From contig JAQFVV010000228.1 in NCBI GenBank assembly GCA_028023455.1, forward strand, positions 1,383,591 through 1,447,590: 64,000 bases of DNA, in the 5' to 3' direction. This document shows, in pieces, positions 37,012-49,589 of the stretch (position 1 is its first letter; every line of letters starts with the position of its first letter). Origin of the DNA: Epiperipatus broadwayi. Taxonomy: Eukaryota; Onychophora; Udeonychophora; Euonychophora; Peripatidae. The notes under the pieces are model-generated. The model made no database searches. It was given only the letters and a program-made list of their open reading frames with translations, and was not told where the DNA came from. The position numbers were made by a program, and so were the translations under genes.

Positions 37012-40000
37012 TGTATTGCAGAAAGGAGTTTTGCTATTAACTGAAAGGAGACCCTTTGATTCTTCTTGGAGGCCTTAAAGGAACTGAGCAGGGCAAATTC
37101 CTAATGTCCACTCCATACGTTCTTGTCATTGCAGCTGTTATTACTATGTGATTATTCATATAGTATACGAACATGGATGGGCTGCTCACCAACACGCATT
37201 AGCCAGTGTGGTGAGTTTATTGGCTTTTTACCTCTGAGTTTAAGATCAAGAAACACCATGGTCTTTCTTCTCAGTGCCTGATAAGGCAGAATGAATGTTT
37301 GTGTAAATGATAAATATTTTCCCAATACATATATACAATTATGACAGACAAAAATAAAGCATGGCCCTTATTCCCAGGAGGCTGTAAAGTCACCAACCAA
37401 GGCAGCGGTTGGTGGCCGAAGGCGGAGGGTGCTAAGAATCCCCTGATTGCGGACCCAGGCTGCCATTTGATGACGACTTTTTATTTAGGTACTTACAACT
37501 GCAGATCACTTTCAAGTGAAGGAAGATTGCAAGAATTAGAAGAAGAACTCTCTTATATTAAATGGGACATTATTGGACTTTGTGAAGTTAGAAGAAAAGG
37601 TGAAGAGACAATTGATTTAAAAAGTGGACATATACTCTATTATAAAGGCACAAATATTGGAAATACAAGTGGAGTAGGATTCATTATAAATAAAAAGTGG
37701 AAGAACAATATTGTGGAGATTGATGGTGTATCAGACAGAGTGGCAAGATTAGTTATACAACTTAATAGCAGATACCAAATGCAGATAATTCAGGTTTATG
37801 CCCCAACAAGTTCTCATAGTGATGAAGTAGTAGAAGATTTTTATATGGATGTACAAAAGGCTTTTGATCAGAGTAAACACCATTTTAAAATTGTTATGGG
37901 AGACTTTAATGCTAGAATTGGTATAAAAATGAAAGATGAAAGTGCTGTGGGTAATTTTGGTTATGGTAATAGAAATGAGAGATGACATAGACTTGTGGAG
38001 TTTGCAGAAAAAGAAAAACTTTATATTATGAATTCTTTTTTTGAGAAAAATGTTAAAAGGAAATGGACATGGAAGCATCCAAATGAAGGTACAGCAGAAT
38101 TGGATTATATTTTGACTAACAGGAAATACATATTTCAAGATTGTAATGTTCTTAATAAATTTAACACAGGAAGTGATCATCGATTAGTAAGGTGTAAGAT
38201 ACGTGTTAATGTAAAACTAGAGAGACAAAAATTATTAAGGAAAACAATATTTACAGTTGATATTCCTAATCTTCAGAAACATTCTAATGAATTTAAATTA
38301 GAACTTACAAATCGGTTTCAAGTATTAGTAGATTTTGAACATGATTCAGATTTGAATGAAATTAATATGAAAATAACTGATACACTTTTGAAAACTGCAA
38401 CAAAGATAGCTGGTAGAAAGAAACAGCAATTGACCAATAAAATTTCTACTGAGACTAGAGAATTTATGAAGAAAAGAAGGAATATGAAGACATACAAAAA
38501 TGATGCATTAAAAAGAATTGAATATCTCGAATTTTGTAAAATGGTGCGGAAAAGAGTTGAAAATGATATAAGAAAGTATAACTGTGAACTAGCAAGGAAA
38601 GCTGTAGAAGAAAATAAAAGTCTTAAGAATGTAAAACAACATTTTGGTATTGGTAGGAAATTTATATCTGCAATAAGAAAAAAAGATGGAATTATTACTA
38701 AAAGGAGAGATGACATCATGAAATTGGTAGAAGATTTTTATCAAGAATTATATAGTAATAAACAACAAGTACCTCCTATATCTATTACATCTTCCAAATT
38801 GCCCAGAATTTTAAATGAAGAAGTGAGACATGCAATTAAATGTATGAAGAAAGGAAAGGCTCCAGGTAATGATGGAATTATAATTGATATATTAAAAGAA
38901 GCAGGTGAAGAAATAGAAAAATTTTTAGCAAAGTTATATACCAAATGTCTAAATGATAAAGATGTACCAGATGATTGGAAGAATGCAGTAATAATATTAA
39001 TATTTAAAAAAGGTGATAAAGAAGATATTAGAAATTACAGACCTATCAGCCTTTTATCAGTTTTATATAAAATTTTTACCAAGATAATTACTACTCGTCT
39101 ACAGAGAACATTGGATTTCCACCAACCAAGAGAACAAGCCGGATTTAAAAGTGGTTTTAGTACAGTAGATCATATCCAGGTATTGAGAGAAGTTATAGAA
39201 AGGACAAATGAATATGAGTTGCCATTATGCTTAGGATTTGTAGATTATGAAAAGGCATTTGATTCTATAAACATTTCTTCAGTGATTAAAGCATTAGATC
39301 ATCAAGGTATAGATCCAGGATATTGTCATATTTTAAAGAATATTTATAAAAATGCAACAGCAACAATTAGATTACATAATGACACTGGGAAAGTCAACAT
39401 TGAGAAAGGTGTAAGACAAGGTGACTCCATATCTCCAAAACTTTTTACAGCAGTGCTGCAAGAAATATTTTGTGGATTAAAATGGGAAGCTAAAGGAGTG
39501 AAAGTAAATGGTGATTATTTAAGTCATTTAGATTTTGCAGATGATGTAGTTGTTTTTGCAAATAATGCTTCAGATCTGCAGGAAATGTTTCAGGAATTAT
39601 CAGATGAAAGTAGGAAAGTAGGACTAAAGATAAATGTTAAAAAGACTAAAGTAATGTTTAATCGATTTGCTCAAAATATGAAAATAAAGATTGATTATGA
39701 TGAATTAGAAGAAATTAACAATTACAAATACCTTGGTCAGATTATTAATACAGATGGAAACATAATGGAGGAAATTAATCATAGAATTAAACTTGGTTGG
39801 AGTGCTTTTGGTAGAAATAACTTGATACTAAAAGGAAATATGCCTATGTGTTTGAAAAGGAAGGTTTTTAACAAATGTGTTTTACCAGTTCTTACTTATG
39901 GACCTGAGACTTGGACACTTAATAGAAGAGCAATTCAGAGACTTCAGACCACTCAAAGAAGTATGGAGAGATGTATGTTGGGAGTAACAAGAAGAGATCG

Positions 40001-40300
40001 TAAACGCAATGTATGGGTAAGAGAACAAACAGGTGTTACTGAGCTCATTGAAAAAATTAAAAGATTGAAGTGGAGTTGGGCTGGACATATTGTTAGAATA
40101 GATGATAATAGATGGACAATTGAAATTTTAAACTGGATTCCAAGAGATTGTAAAAGACCCAGAAAGAGACCACATGTGAGATGGATGGATGAAATAAGAA
40201 AGTGTGCAGGGGTGATGTGGAGAAGAGAAGCTAAAGATCGGAGAAGATGGATTAAACTTGGAGAGCCCTTCATCCTGCAGTGGATTGATAATGATGATGA
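37012..40300 (+). mobile_element. RTE-type LINE, nearly full length
   Basis: A non-LTR retrotransposon with one long reading frame encoding an AP-like endonuclease followed by reverse transcriptase, and a short gatgatga 3' end in place of a poly(A) tail, as usual for RTE. The 5' end is placed where homology with the decayed copy at 2.2 kb begins. The 3' end is set by comparison with the truncated copy at 30.4-30.5 kb. I did not find a clean target duplication; imperfect similarity between about 36975-36990 and 40301-40316 is only suggestive. About 330 bp of 5' untranslated sequence precedes the first methionine at 37341. Three copies of this family (2.2, 30.4, 37.0 kb) lie in the window. Confidence 0.9.
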
Positions 40301-40337
40301 TTTTTATTCTCCAATTATGTGCAAGAGACTTGCATAG
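37341..40337 (+). pseudogene. RTE endonuclease-reverse transcriptase, interrupted by one in-frame stop
   Basis: Encodes the retrotransposon's own integration machinery: endonuclease nicks the target and RT copies the RNA at the nick. One frame of about 998 codons is broken only by TGA at 37983-37985, between two open parts of 214 and 780 codons. The endonuclease part begins near residue 50 with GTYNCRSL, then contains LCEVRRKGE, QVYAPTS, MGDFNARIG and, after the stop, GSDHRLV. RT motifs in the second part are NYRPISLLSVLYKI (near residue 343), EQAGFKSGFST, the palm VDYEKAFDSI with a catalytic aspartate, GVRQGDSISPKLF, HLDFADD with the aspartate pair, and KYLGQIINTDG. The C-terminal domain carries YGPETWTL and GHIVR. 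Intact motifs on both sides suggest the stop is recent. A start upstream of 37341 cannot be excluded. Confidence 0.9.
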
Positions 40338-40487
40338 TATAAAAATATTTAGCAAATTTTAATGAAACCATAAGATAAGAATATATAAATTCTGATGAAT
40401 AAAGAGAGCTTTATCAGGGAATTCTTTATATATGTATTATACTGTAATTTTTTATAGTATTGTATAATTTCAATGAAAAAAGAAAAT

Positions 40488-40519
40488 ATTGCATGGCAAA
40501 ATCAATTTTGCCATGCAAT
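40488..40519. repeat. perfect short palindrome
   Basis: Two 15-bp arms, attgcatggcaaaat and its exact reverse complement, separated by ca, followed closely by a run of 16 or so T (about 40523-40540). Could be the remnant of a tiny foldback element or a simple cruciform. Confidence 0.8.
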
Positions 40520-41266
40520 GGTGTTTTTTTTTTTTTTTTAAAAAGTTCAAATTAGTTTTTGGTCCCTTACCCATTTAAATATTATTAAAATATTTCATTA
40601 TTTTTATTAAATAATTTTTAAAAAAAATACAGTTCTTATTTAATAATTAAGATGTAAAATGAATTTAGTTTTTACTAATCTACTTTCTATTTTTTTTTTT
40701 TAAATCTATATTATAAGCAGGAACAGTAATTATTATTTTTGAATAAAGGAAAAACAAATTACATTTATTAAAAGAAAAATGAAAATGCTCCAAATTATTT
40801 TAATAACAAGTTAAATATAACTGCAAACATAAAATAATAATACCAGCATATTTGCATTTGCTTTGAATTTTATTATTTGCAAAAGCGCATTGTTAGAATT
40901 CTTAATAGGTAATAAAAAATAATAATTTAAACATTCAATGTCTTCATTACTATAGTTAATTATACTTATTTTGGAATCAATTTTATTTTAATAAGATTTT
41001 TTTTTACATATGATTCAAAATTTATATATAGTCTTGTACTTATTCCCTACTGCTATTTCCCATATATGGCAACATTGCAAGTTGAACTTTTTAAAAGCTT
41101 ACAAATTTCTCTTATCACTCTCAAATTGTGCATGAAAGAAAGAGTTTACAAATTGTGAAATGAATATATTTAGGGTATTTTCATAAGACCATGAGAATTG
41201 ACTTAATAAAATAAATTTTAAACCTCTTCATGTTATAGTAAATGATGATATTTTAGGTATTATAAT

Positions 41267-41631
41267 TCCTGGAATAATTTCATCATCCATCATTAAATGT
41301 TGAATGTCTAGAAAATTTTAAACTTTATTTAAACTTTTCAAATACAAACAACTATTAGTAGTAACACATAAATAGACAACATAGGTTGGTAGATTACACA
41401 ATCTTTCAAATGGTATTATTCTCAGTTTTTCTTCAGATGTTGTTGGCCAGACCAGTGCCAATACTAGCATAGGAGTCATCTTTAGATTCTTGAATATTGA
41501 ATTTTAAGGCAAACTAACTGAGCTATTATTTATGTGTTATTACTAACAGCAGTTGGTATTTGAAAAACAAATAAAATTTAAATTTTTTTCTAGACATTCA
41601 ACATTTAATGATAGATGATGGAAATAGTCTA
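41267..41631. mobile_element. foldback element with ~105-bp inverted repeats
   Basis: The left arm (41267-41374) and right arm (41527-41631) are inverted copies sharing cattaaatgttgaatgtcta, then ttcaaatac, then taacacataaat. They are separated by about 150 bp of single-copy sequence that includes gttggccagaccagtgcc. A single diverged arm of the same family lies at about 57563-57663 (tgttgaatgtctttagaaaa). No target duplication or coding region was found, so the class is unknown. Confidence 0.65.
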
Positions 41632-42448
41632 GCATATTATAACATCTTTATGCTATATGTCTTTAATTACGAATGAATAATAATGACTGTTTATTATTTC
41701 ATTAAATCTATAATCACTAATTAGTTCAAATCAATTTTAGTAAATAAATTTAATAATTTATTGAAATTTAAATTGTTTGTTTCTATAAACAAAATTTGCT
41801 TAGGTTTCAATATAATAGTAGAATAACAGATCAACTAAAAAATATCTTTATAAATTTCTAATCTACTTTTAAACCTTTAAAAATGGTATTTTGGAATGAT
41901 TTAGAACCTTTCTAAAAAGCAGGTGCTAAATTATGTTATTTGATAATAGTATATTCATTGTGCTTTGTTAATCCTCCATTTTTTTATAACCTTATGCTAC
42001 AGCTTTGGGAACTAGAGATTATTATTTGTTTTAGTGATTCCTTTTTCATTTTCATAAAAGTTAAAAAAATTTCTTATAAGCAATATGAGTCTTGCAATCA
42101 ATATTCAGAAACAGATGCAAATTTAAGATGGTGTTGTTTTCAAAACACTGAGCCATAATCATTCTTCCCTAAAAAGATTATCAACAAATTATGAAAACTG
42201 ATTTATGGTTACATATCTATGTTTAAATGCTATCCAAGTATAGAAAATGTGTATAGTGTCACTAGGTGGTGCATACTAGCAAATAAAGGGACACATCAAG
42301 TCATTTTATTTGTATTGGATTTACTGTGAACTTGTTGAAAAGTTGATCTCCTACTAGAATTACAGCAAAGGTAAGAACCTTTCTTAAATATTCAGAAGAT
42401 TAAAGGCTTTAAAAAGTGAAATTATATTATTAGAACTTCATTTCCATT

Positions 42449-44960
42449 GTGAAACGTTTTGATAAACAATTCCAAATGGATTCTGGGGAGAAGCCTCAGT
42501 CTAAACAGAGCAGAAAGAAAATGAACTGTAACACTCAGAATTCAAACTGTAAAATTAAAGAAAACCTTCAAAAACCTCTCAAAGTAACTCAAAATAGTAT
42601 AAACAATGATTATATACCCCAGAAATCTATGCTAAATAAAATGACAAAAAAATATGATAAAAAGAGTAAAATTGAGAATGAAACCAAAAATAATGTTATA
42701 ACAGAAACACCAAATTCTTATAAAAATATCACAGAAAAATTAATAGAAACTCAAAACAAAGTTAGGATACCAATTATTGATCAACATTTGCACAATACTC
42801 AAAAATCTCAGAAGCAAAACTCAAAAATAAGCCCACAGTAATAAATATAAAATTGCAACTGGTTGAAACTAAAAATATCACAAAAATAGACACCACAGAG
42901 GTCACTGTACTGGAAGATTATGTTGTGGAAATGGGATAGAGCAGATTATGGGTAAATTTAGAGTGGGGCATGTAAAATAAAGTGGCTAACAGGTTTATCT
43001 GGGCATAATTGCTGAGATATTCTTGACTTCGTTTAAGGAGAAGCCATAATACATCACATCACATTATTACATCTCACAATAAAGAAGACCAATTTCAGGA
43101 AAAAAACTGGAATCATAACCCCAACATGATACAACAATGGAAAATAATGATCCTCAAGAGGTTTTGATGCCTAAACAAAATATTACAAAGGGGCAGGAAT
43201 CTACTTAAAGTAATATGAATGATTGGGAAATTTGGCAGAACTGTAGAAATACTCCACATCTTCAGCCTACTTCTACCATACCTCAAAAGCAAGAATTGCA
43301 AAAAAGAACACAAATTTTCTTTCCTTAATAGTAATGCAATTATTCAAAACAGCTATAAATCTAATACTTCTTTCATTATTAAAACCATGTCATATGCGAA
43401 TAAGTTAAAATCTAGTGCAGATGCCCTCAACTCAAATAATACCATAACCCATGCTATAGCAGCTGGAAAGGGAGAGAGCACTATGAAAAACCAAACTCCA
43501 AAAGATCAAATGTCAGGAAGATTCCTCATTGATTTTGATGAGGAAGAAAATATGATGACCAGTCAGTTCAATGTGCACAACACTGAATTAGAATATGCTC
43601 CAATAGACATTGATAGTTATGAAGCAGTGAGCACTGAATTCAATGACAGACTACCTCTGATTCTGTATAATTCATTTCAAAACTATAATTATGATCATAC
43701 CCTGATTTTGACTACTACAAATAATAAATGCAATCTCTTCCAATTTCCAATGGATCAATTTTTCTCACTAATAAAAGAAAACCAGCTAGCTGATGCAATT
43801 AAAAGGATGTAACACCACCCTAACAGAAGGTACTTTGTTGTTGAGTTCCAGAATATAATTCAGAAAGATTTTCAGATAAGGACACAATTTTCTCAATGGA
43901 AAAGTATCTTATCAAAATAGATATGGCTAGGCCAAGAGTAGCACATGGGATAATAAGAAATTATTATTTGAACTTCACCAGTGGAAACCTGCAGAAACTC
44001 TTGGCCAAATTTGGAAACATCACTGCCTTCAAATACTTGGTCAAAAGAAGAGCAGGACTAGAGCTGCCATCAAACACTGTGGCTTTTACTATCAAGCTGG
44101 CAAATGGAGTGTCTTTACTTGATCTACCCTCAGTTCTGGAGGAGCCCAACTGCTCCTTATATTTATCCTTTCGTGGGGTAAAACCACAGTGTTTTATATG
44201 TCAGGAGAGATCACATCTGGTAAAGGCCTGCCCAAGGAAAATATGTCAAAGGTGTCAGGGCGGGAATAGCAGAGCCCACCAGTGTGTGGCTTCCTTCTAT
44301 AGCTTGAAGCCCACAGCCTCTTCCTATGGTGATGAAGCTGTGCAGACATATTACAACTGGTCTGATGATCTAGCTGAAAACCAAAAGCCGCAAACAGAAC
44401 CCAGTGGTAGCATAACTGATTCAATTGAGAAGGAGCTGACACCAGAGAATCTCGTGTTGGTTGATTACAGCCCTAGCAAATTAATGCTCGACTAGGGGCA
44501 GACACTTTATCCCGAGAGGACAGTTGTCTCATAAATGAAATATCAGTTATAACCACTGTCAGAAGTCAAAGTAAAGCTACAGCACCTAGCTCTATAAACC
44601 ATCCTATGAATCACACAAGCAAGAAGAAAACACAGGACTCCTCTGGCTCTCAAGGTGAAGAGAGTGTAAATTTGTGGTCTGATTCTGAGATTGAGGAAGC
44701 AATAACTCTGCCAGTGAGTGGTAGATTCAGGAGTTCGAGAAAAAAGTATGATTAAAAAGAGATCTAGAATGGCAGACACAGACAGAGAATTACAACAGGA
44801 AGAGCTCCAGAAGACTCACCCTCGTAACATCCAGATTGGAGGACCGGTCAGGGACCAGAAAAACACACAAGCTACCTCAGAGGGGTTGAGAAAAGTGATG
44901 TTCTGCAATTTGATGGGCCCTCCTCATTGCAGTAGCTCACCAGAATCTCAGAAACAAATA
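42449..44960 (+). pseudogene. LINE ORF1 (gag-like, CCHC zinc knuckles), broken
   Basis: Encodes the nucleic-acid-binding protein that packages LINE RNA. Open pieces are 42449-42841 (lysine- and asparagine-rich, basic), 43219-43812 (acidic, contains FLIDFDEEEN) and 43896-44495. They lie in different frames. Between the first two, 42842-43218 starts coding-like and then meets several stops. The third piece holds a perfect C-x2-C-x4-H-x4-C knuckle (CFICQERSHLVKAC, residues about 97-110) followed by a second, irregular cysteine/histidine cluster (CQRCQ...HQC). After 44495 the coding-like signal continues in another frame (acidic, serine-rich) to about 44755 and then ends. The segment 42913-43075 recurs inverted at 26.6 kb. 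Confidence 0.8.
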
Positions 44961-45035
44961 TGAATCGCAAAATGATTGATGTGCAAATTAGGAGATTAGC
45001 CAAAACACCATCATCATGCAACTTAACATGATGGT

Positions 45036-48000
45036 GTGAATGTCAGAGGATTAAACTCCCTGGATAGAGCATATGACCTGCAAAGATGGCTCAATAACAG
45101 TCAGATGCATATAGTATGCCTGAATGAAACCAAGCTTCATTTGAATACCAACAGTAAAATAATTCAAATCCTCAATCAGTTTGGGGTCTTTCAGTTCTTT
45201 TCATCGAACACAGCCACCTCAGGTGTCGCTATTCTCATTAATAAACAATTAAACATAGAAAGAAGCAGAACTCTATATCTTAACAATGATTTGATTATAA
45301 TATAAATCACAATCTCTGGAATGTCAGATCTAATTTATGTCTACGTGCAGGACTCCAGGCAGATCGACTTCACAATAGGCAGGATCAACTCTATTCTTGC
45401 ATCAGCAGTGCCACCTGTCAACTTTTTTGGGGACTTTAACATGGCCTATCAACAGTTCAATCAAAAATATTTGCATAAACTCAATAGTGCTGTTGTGTGG
45501 GGAGGGGTGTTTTCCCACCAATGCATAATCATTTTACATACGGCAGCACAAAACCCTAAATGATTTACTTTCTTATAGTCCAGAACTTTACCATGAACTG
45601 CATGCCTCATTGTAAATTGTTCCATTCTCCAATCATCTGGCCATGTTGATTTCCCTTCAACTGGATCCCATATTACTAGCCCCCTCATACCAAATCAAAA
45701 CAATAAGAATGCTCAACAAGGCCAGCACACCTGAATGGATCTTCTCAGAAGCTTATATCTTCTTCCAAAAGATCCAGCTTCTCTCATTGTCACCAAGTCT
45801 TTTTCAGTCTTTGTAGGGATACTTAGTTCCCTTATAAACAATTTCACCCGAAAAACCAAAGGCCCAAACAGGCTGCTCAGGGAGCTGGATTTCATTAGCA
45901 AAAGAGTCAGTGAATTATAATCAATTGATGCTGGCATAGGGGAGATCATGTTGTTAAAGAAACTATAGGAAGAAACAGAGAGTGCTCACACAATATGTTG
46001 CGACAAAAAGGCCTACCCCATCATTAATCAACATAAACAACCATAACTATTCTGGGGCTGCAATGCTAGATAAGATCCATGAGTACTTCAAGAGAAAACT
46101 CCAAAGTCAAAAGTTTGACATCAGTAATATCTGGGATGATAAACAAGAAATTGGTGAACACAGTATAACAGAGGAACAAATCATCCAGATGCTTCAATCC
46201 TATCCTGAACATGTGCATCCTGCTTTAATGGCATTCCCCGATTTGTATTGTTGCACCTTAGCCATTTCACAGCTCCAATAGTACAGAGTGGTTGATATGC
46301 TGGCTGGGGACTTTCAAGTGTTCCTGATCTGTATCCAATTGCTCTCATACCATACATGAAAAAATCCACCAATCCATCCAGTTTATCTAACATTAGAACT
46401 ATCTCAATGTCCCCACTAGTCATCAAGTCAATTGAATCATTGGTTAAGGATAGGATCCAGCAGCAGTTACTTACCAGGATCTCTGTACACCAGTTTTCAT
46501 GCAAAGGCTCATCCACCATTGAGGCAGTGCATGCTTCATTCTGCTGGTGGAGTATGTAAGATCATATAGAAAATCAGGGCCCATTGCTGTTCAGATAGAC
46601 TTTGCAGCTGCCTTTGACCCTGTGATGCCAGCAAAACTGCTATCCTTGTTAAGGCACTATGGAGTACCTATTGTCTATGTTAAAATCACTGCTAACTTGT
46701 TGCTAAACAGATCAATTCACATATCATTCGATGGCTCCCTGGCCCCTGGTTTCAGACCGCATATATCAACCCCCCAGGGGTCCCCAATAAGCACCCTCTC
46801 TTTCATTACCTACCTGAATCCTCTACTAGAAGTGTGGAAAAAGAACTACCAGGGTCTTTGTGCCAGCACTAAGGGAGGAACTCCACCACATTTCTTATGT
46901 GGATGATGTTATCATCTTTGTCCCTTCTGAGAAATACCTGCCAAGACTATACCAATTGCTGGACAGATATTCTGGCAAATTCAATCTGGCTGTCAACTCA
47001 GACAAATCTGTGGTCTGGAAAATCAGTAGGGGTGTTACAGTACCATCAAGATATACAGGAAATCCACAGAAATTCCTTGGGTTCCTGACTGCCCTCTCCA
47101 AAACAGCGATGAGGGCTATCCAGCAGGATCTTTTGGACAAAACCAAGAAGGTAAAAAACTCTCTCGATCTCCTTCTCAGGTGGCCTTGTTAAATATGATG
47201 GTGTTTCCCATATAAACTATTACTTGCCCATCTTCAAACTGACCAAGGGTTTTCAGGATGCTATAAATTCAGCCTGCATCAAGATGATGTGGAAGAGAAA
47301 AATGGTATCCATCAGTCTGGCCAAGGTGCAGAGACGACGTGACCTGAATGGACTTGGTCGCCATGCTGTTAAGGTGGTGTTTTGTTCAAAGAGCTCTTTC
47401 AATGCTCAGGAAAATCCACAATAAAAAAGAAAAGGATCAGAGTGGAGACACTGTGGAGCCCACAGATACACCACCACCCATACCCAGTAAATGGGTCAAA
47501 GAGCTACAAGATCAACTAGGGACTCTACTTTCAGTTACTGAGCAAATAGAGAAAGCTAAGCAAATTTACTGGAAAGTGTACAAACTCCTTTTCCCAAATC
47601 AAAACTCATTATCTACCCAATTAAGACTGTCTGTAAAACAAATGCTCAGAAAGTCAAGATACTGGTGGATAGGACCAAAGCTGGTCGATTTTATAATCAA
47701 GTTTAACTTGTCCTCCCTGTCCACCAGTCACTTTTTGGTGATGCAAAGAGAATTTTGTCAAATAAGGCCCATGTGTAAACTCTGTAATATGCATGAAGAA
47801 ACACTGGAGTACATCTTCTATGCCTGCTCATACCTGAGTTGCACTAGAAACAAAATTATCACAAGCATTTCCTCTGGCTGTGGCAATGTTCTGTCAATTG
47901 ATCGAGCAATTAAAGAAGGAAACTATTCAACTATCAGGCTAGCGACATGCCTACTACATGCCTTATGGATCACCAGGTGCCAGCATACCTTCAGACAAGG

Positions 48001-48205
48001 ACATAGTGATCCTTGGAGAACTTTTAAAACAATACTAATAAGCATGATGAACAGAGATAGACTCCTTGTGCCAGAGCGTTTCTTTGTAGACACATGGGCA
48101 CAGATTATCATTTGTGATGATGAGACAACATCTCAGACTACTGCACTAAATGTTAAGAAGAACGCCACACAGATTGGTTGCAAAACTTTGATTTTTTTTA
48201 TATGA
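45036..48205 (+). pseudogene. LINE ORF2 (endonuclease plus reverse transcriptase), broken
   Basis: The endonuclease starts with NVRGLNS (about 45039), continues with LNETKL and SGVAIL, a stop at about 45303, then FGDFN (about 45430), followed by a frame break near 45565. RT motifs are found in several frames. The N-terminal RT block with SPLVIKSIESLV lies at 46356-46559. The palm segment IDFAAAFDPV has the first catalytic aspartate, and TPQGSPIS follows (46547-46906). SYVDDVIIF has the catalytic aspartate pair and KFLGF follows (46860-47192). The C-terminal piece 47348-48205 is open for 285 codons and has a CKLCNMHEE...YAC cluster where related LINEs have a CCHC motif; the histidine is absent here. 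At least six frame changes make it inactive. Confidence 0.85.
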
Positions 48206-48288
48206 AACTATTGTAATTATCAAATGTAGCTACCTGACACTGTAAATTTTTTCTTAATAACAAAAAAAAAAAGTATAGAAAATGTGTA

Positions 48289-49589
48289 AATTTTGAATTC
48301 ACTAGTCATATATTGCCTATTATTCAAATCATTGTACATCCATAGACATTATTTAAGTGTTAAAAAAGATGATCTTATAATCTTAGTTTTACATAAAATC
48401 CCGGCAATACATGAATTCACTTTTGTTTCAGTATTACCATGTTCTCTGTATTAGTTAATCATTACTTTTAGACTTTGAATGAATAAGTTAATGTGCAGAA
48501 TTTTTTCTCCACACACATCTCTTATGTATTCGTTAATGTGATTACATTCAGATAAAAAAAATAGTTCAGTGATGATCATATTTTATTTGTGTTCTTTTAA
48601 AATGTTTCCAAAATCATTGCATCAAATAATCACTGATCCATAAGAAAAAGAAAACTACTTTAAAATTTTTCAAATTAAAGTTGACAATATAAAGTCTTTT
48701 AACATTTAACAAAAAATTATAACTATCAAAATTTTGTTGCATTACATCTATCTGCACCTTAATTCTAACTATTGGAAAAAAAATCTAACAGTCATTTTCT
48801 GCATCATTATGTACAATTTAATAATTATTACTTGTTTGCTCAAATACTTTTCTTTTAGTAAATGTTTTTAATAATTTCCAATTAGAATCTTAGCATTTGT
48901 AGCATGTTTTCATTTATCATTTCATTTAAATGCTTTTTACTGTGTTTCTATTTCTATTTCACAACTTTAGCTTATTTTTCATTAACCAAAGCTTGTTAAT
49001 CATATCATATAAATAATTAAAATATTTTTCCAATTTTTCAATACAGACACTTAACTTCATTAATAATTTTTATCTTAATTTATAGATTCATTTTTATGAC
49101 TCTGCTTTTCTTATCTAAACTCTTTCTATCATATATATTTAAATAAACTTGCCAATGCTTTTTCTACGTTTGCCTTATAGCCATTTTCTTTTAGTTTTTA
49201 TCAGCATTTGCACATCAATTAAATATTAAGCTTTCTACATTGATATATTTCTATGTTCTCCAGAATTCTTTTTTTTTAAATTTTATTTATTCTATTATTT
49301 TATTTGCAATTCTCATTATTAATCCATAACTTTTGTTCTCTTGCTTTTTCCATACCTACTGTCTATATTGCAACCACTTTTATACAATCCTTAAATAATT
49401 AGCATATTTTCTTTGACTTTATTAATCACTCTATTAGTGTTTATGCTTATTTTCTTATCCAATAAATGTAAAAAAAAATTATTTGACTTCAAATTAATAA
49501 TAGCTCATTTCTTTTTTGCACCACATCTTTTTGTTTTTGTTTTTTTTTTCTTTAAAATTTAAGTAATAATATAAACCCTGCCTCCCACT
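48289..49589. other. AT-rich non-coding DNA
   Basis: T-rich sequence with no recognisable gene or element. Confidence 0.45.

Larger units (their letters stand above)
40345..42235. other. AT-rich non-coding DNA with a hairpin and a foldback element
   Basis: Apart from the inverted repeats listed separately (40488-40519, 41267-41631), I see only A/T-rich DNA. The open frame 41940-42158 has no domain and ends just before the LINE insertion. Confidence 0.45.
42236..48288 (+). mobile_element. full-length gag-bearing LINE with perfect target-site duplication
   Basis: The element body is 42254-48270, about 6.0 kb, ending in a poly(A) run. It is flanked by an identical 18-bp repeat, aagtatagaaaatgtgta, at 42236-42253 and 48271-48288. 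Layout: short 5' untranslated region, ORF1 with zinc knuckles (about 42449-44960), ORF2 with endonuclease, reverse transcriptase and a C-terminal zinc-like segment (about 45036-48205), then the tail. It has clearly higher GC than its surroundings. An APE endonuclease, a CCHC-bearing ORF1, no visible RNase H and a poly(A) tail place it among the jockey/CR1/I-like lineages; I cannot fix the clade. Both ORFs are broken in several places. Confidence 0.9.

Noticed and set aside
38318-38719. Minus-strand open frames across the RTE element (also 37749-38180 and 39953-40273)
   Set aside because: Shadows of the RTE reading frame on the opposite strand; the plus-strand translation carries all known motifs.
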